Positions 63,287 through 64,000 of a stretch of DNA of 64,000 nucleotides are shown piece by piece. Under the pieces are notes generated by a model that was given only the letters and a program-made list of their open reading frames with translations, searched no databases and was not told the DNA's origin. The position numbers and the translations under genes are program-made. Positions within the stretch are counted from its first letter, which is position 1. Every line of letters begins with the position of its first letter. The DNA comes from Semisulcospira habei (taxonomy: Eukaryota > Mollusca > Gastropoda > Semisulcospiridae): NCBI GenBank assembly GCA_036245525.1, contig BTPG01000004.1, positions 214,223,023-214,287,022 of the forward strand. The letters are read 5' to 3'.

Positions 63287-63394
63287 GCAAGAGTCATAGA
63301 ACCTCATGAGCCCCCGCAGGTGCGGGGCTCATAAGGTTCTCCTCCTCTTGCGTTACTGGAACGCTAAGTTTCCGCACAGCAGTGATGGGGTTAG
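63287..63394. mobile_element. hpA hairpin with TTAG right end
   Basis: GCAAGAGTCATAGAACCTCA TGAG and partner (63287-63351), then CTGGAACGCTAAGTTTCCG, CAGCAGTGATGGGGTTAG (63391-63394). Confidence 0.8.
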
Positions 63395-63564
63395 ACGACA
63401 ATCAAAAGAAATGTGCGTATCATACCTTCCGGATGTCCAAGTCAGTCATTTTTTGGTTTAGTTCATTTGACGCAAGACATAGAGAGTCGAGAAAATAATT
63501 ATGTCGTGTTTTTTTTTATCGTCCAGACTTTTAAAACGATCTGCTCCACGGCAGGCTTTGATTT

Positions 63565-63622
63565 GCAAAACAACAACAACAAGAACAACAACAACAAGAA
63601 AAACAACAACAACAAAACAAAT
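63565..63622. repeat. (AAC)n-like tract
   Basis: AACAACAACAAGAAC-type run. Confidence 0.85.
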
Positions 63623-63739
63623 CAATGTCATCAATATTGTCTTGGCGCAACCGACACCGCTTTTCTATTCTTCTTTTCACAATGCATGTGACAGTGAGCA
63701 GGCACACGTATCGCAGATTTCCCACTGTCTCTTGCGTAC

Positions 63740-63889
<150 letters not shown>

Positions 63890-64000
63890 ATGATGATGAA
63901 ACTTTATTTATCAACGGTAAAAAGTTTTGACAGAAACAAATCGTCATTTTACAAACTTGCCGTTGCTAACAGCTACAACATAAAATAGATTAAAAGATAA

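Overview
The window reads as animal (metazoan) repeat-rich DNA, not bacterial. I found no host protein-coding exon I could defend. It holds non-LTR retrotransposon 3' ends, tRNA-derived SINEs, a Ty3/gypsy-type LTR retrotransposon, very many short palindromic transposons (MITEs), minisatellites and microsatellites, and unusually many long poly-C/poly-G tracts. A marine mollusc (gastropod-like) genome is my best guess from this mix; that is inference and weakly held.

The dominant structure is a set of short hairpin elements, for which I use local labels. hpA has the core arm GCAAGAGGCATAGATCC, about 30 full or broken copies, and about 170-230 bp between flanking TTAA sites when complete. hpB has the arm GATAATTCAAGGGTAGTGCC, about 12 copies. 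hpG/hpQ are relatives of hpB with GATAGTTCAAGGGTG. hpE has GTCGGTAGCGGTTTT, hpK and hpP are single or few copies, and hpN is a non-hairpin 270-360 bp element. All of these begin and end at TTAA (or TTAG), usually as TTAACCC...GGGTTAA, the signature of piggyBac-type target choice. Other hairpin families do not use TTAA: hpC (TACTGACGAGCAAAAGAAA, flanked by TA), hpD (GGGGCCAGTTGC...), hpF (CGGGCCCAC...), hpH, hpJ, hpM and hpU. One PIF/Harbinger-like MITE lies at 33326-33813.

Layout. 1-10 kb: hpA, hpB, hpD, hpE, hpM copies, G-rich DNA, one L2-type LINE tail. 10-20 kb: hpB with an internal triplication, an RTE-like LINE end (minus strand), a telomere-like minisatellite in an hpA loop, an 88-bp tandem array, and a SINE nested in hpB. 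20-32 kb: a solo LTR nested in an hpG element, a Tc1/mariner transposase scrap, a 1.3-kb 28-bp array inside an hpA element, and a duplicated hpJ hairpin. 32-41 kb: Harbinger-like MITE, L2-type LINE end, two minisatellites, SINEs, a long (TA)n and a 26-bp array. 41-51 kb: solo LTR nested in a SINE, a 44-bp array grown inside an hpA element, 30-bp and 28/31-bp arrays, and another LINE end. 51.7-57.1 kb: a degenerate LTR retrotransposon whose integrase lies upstream of reverse transcriptase. 57-64 kb: more hpA/hpB, SINEs (one split by hpN), a LINE end and microsatellites.

The most interesting pattern is that the hairpin MITEs act as seeds of tandem repeats. At no fewer than six loci a segment of the element, or its palindrome centre, has been amplified into a minisatellite or simple-sequence tract while the flanking TTAA ends and hairpin remain recognisable. 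Several nested insertions can be read against intact copies elsewhere in the same window, which fixes target-site duplications directly (TTAA for hpN, TTAG for hpG, CTGG for a solo LTR).
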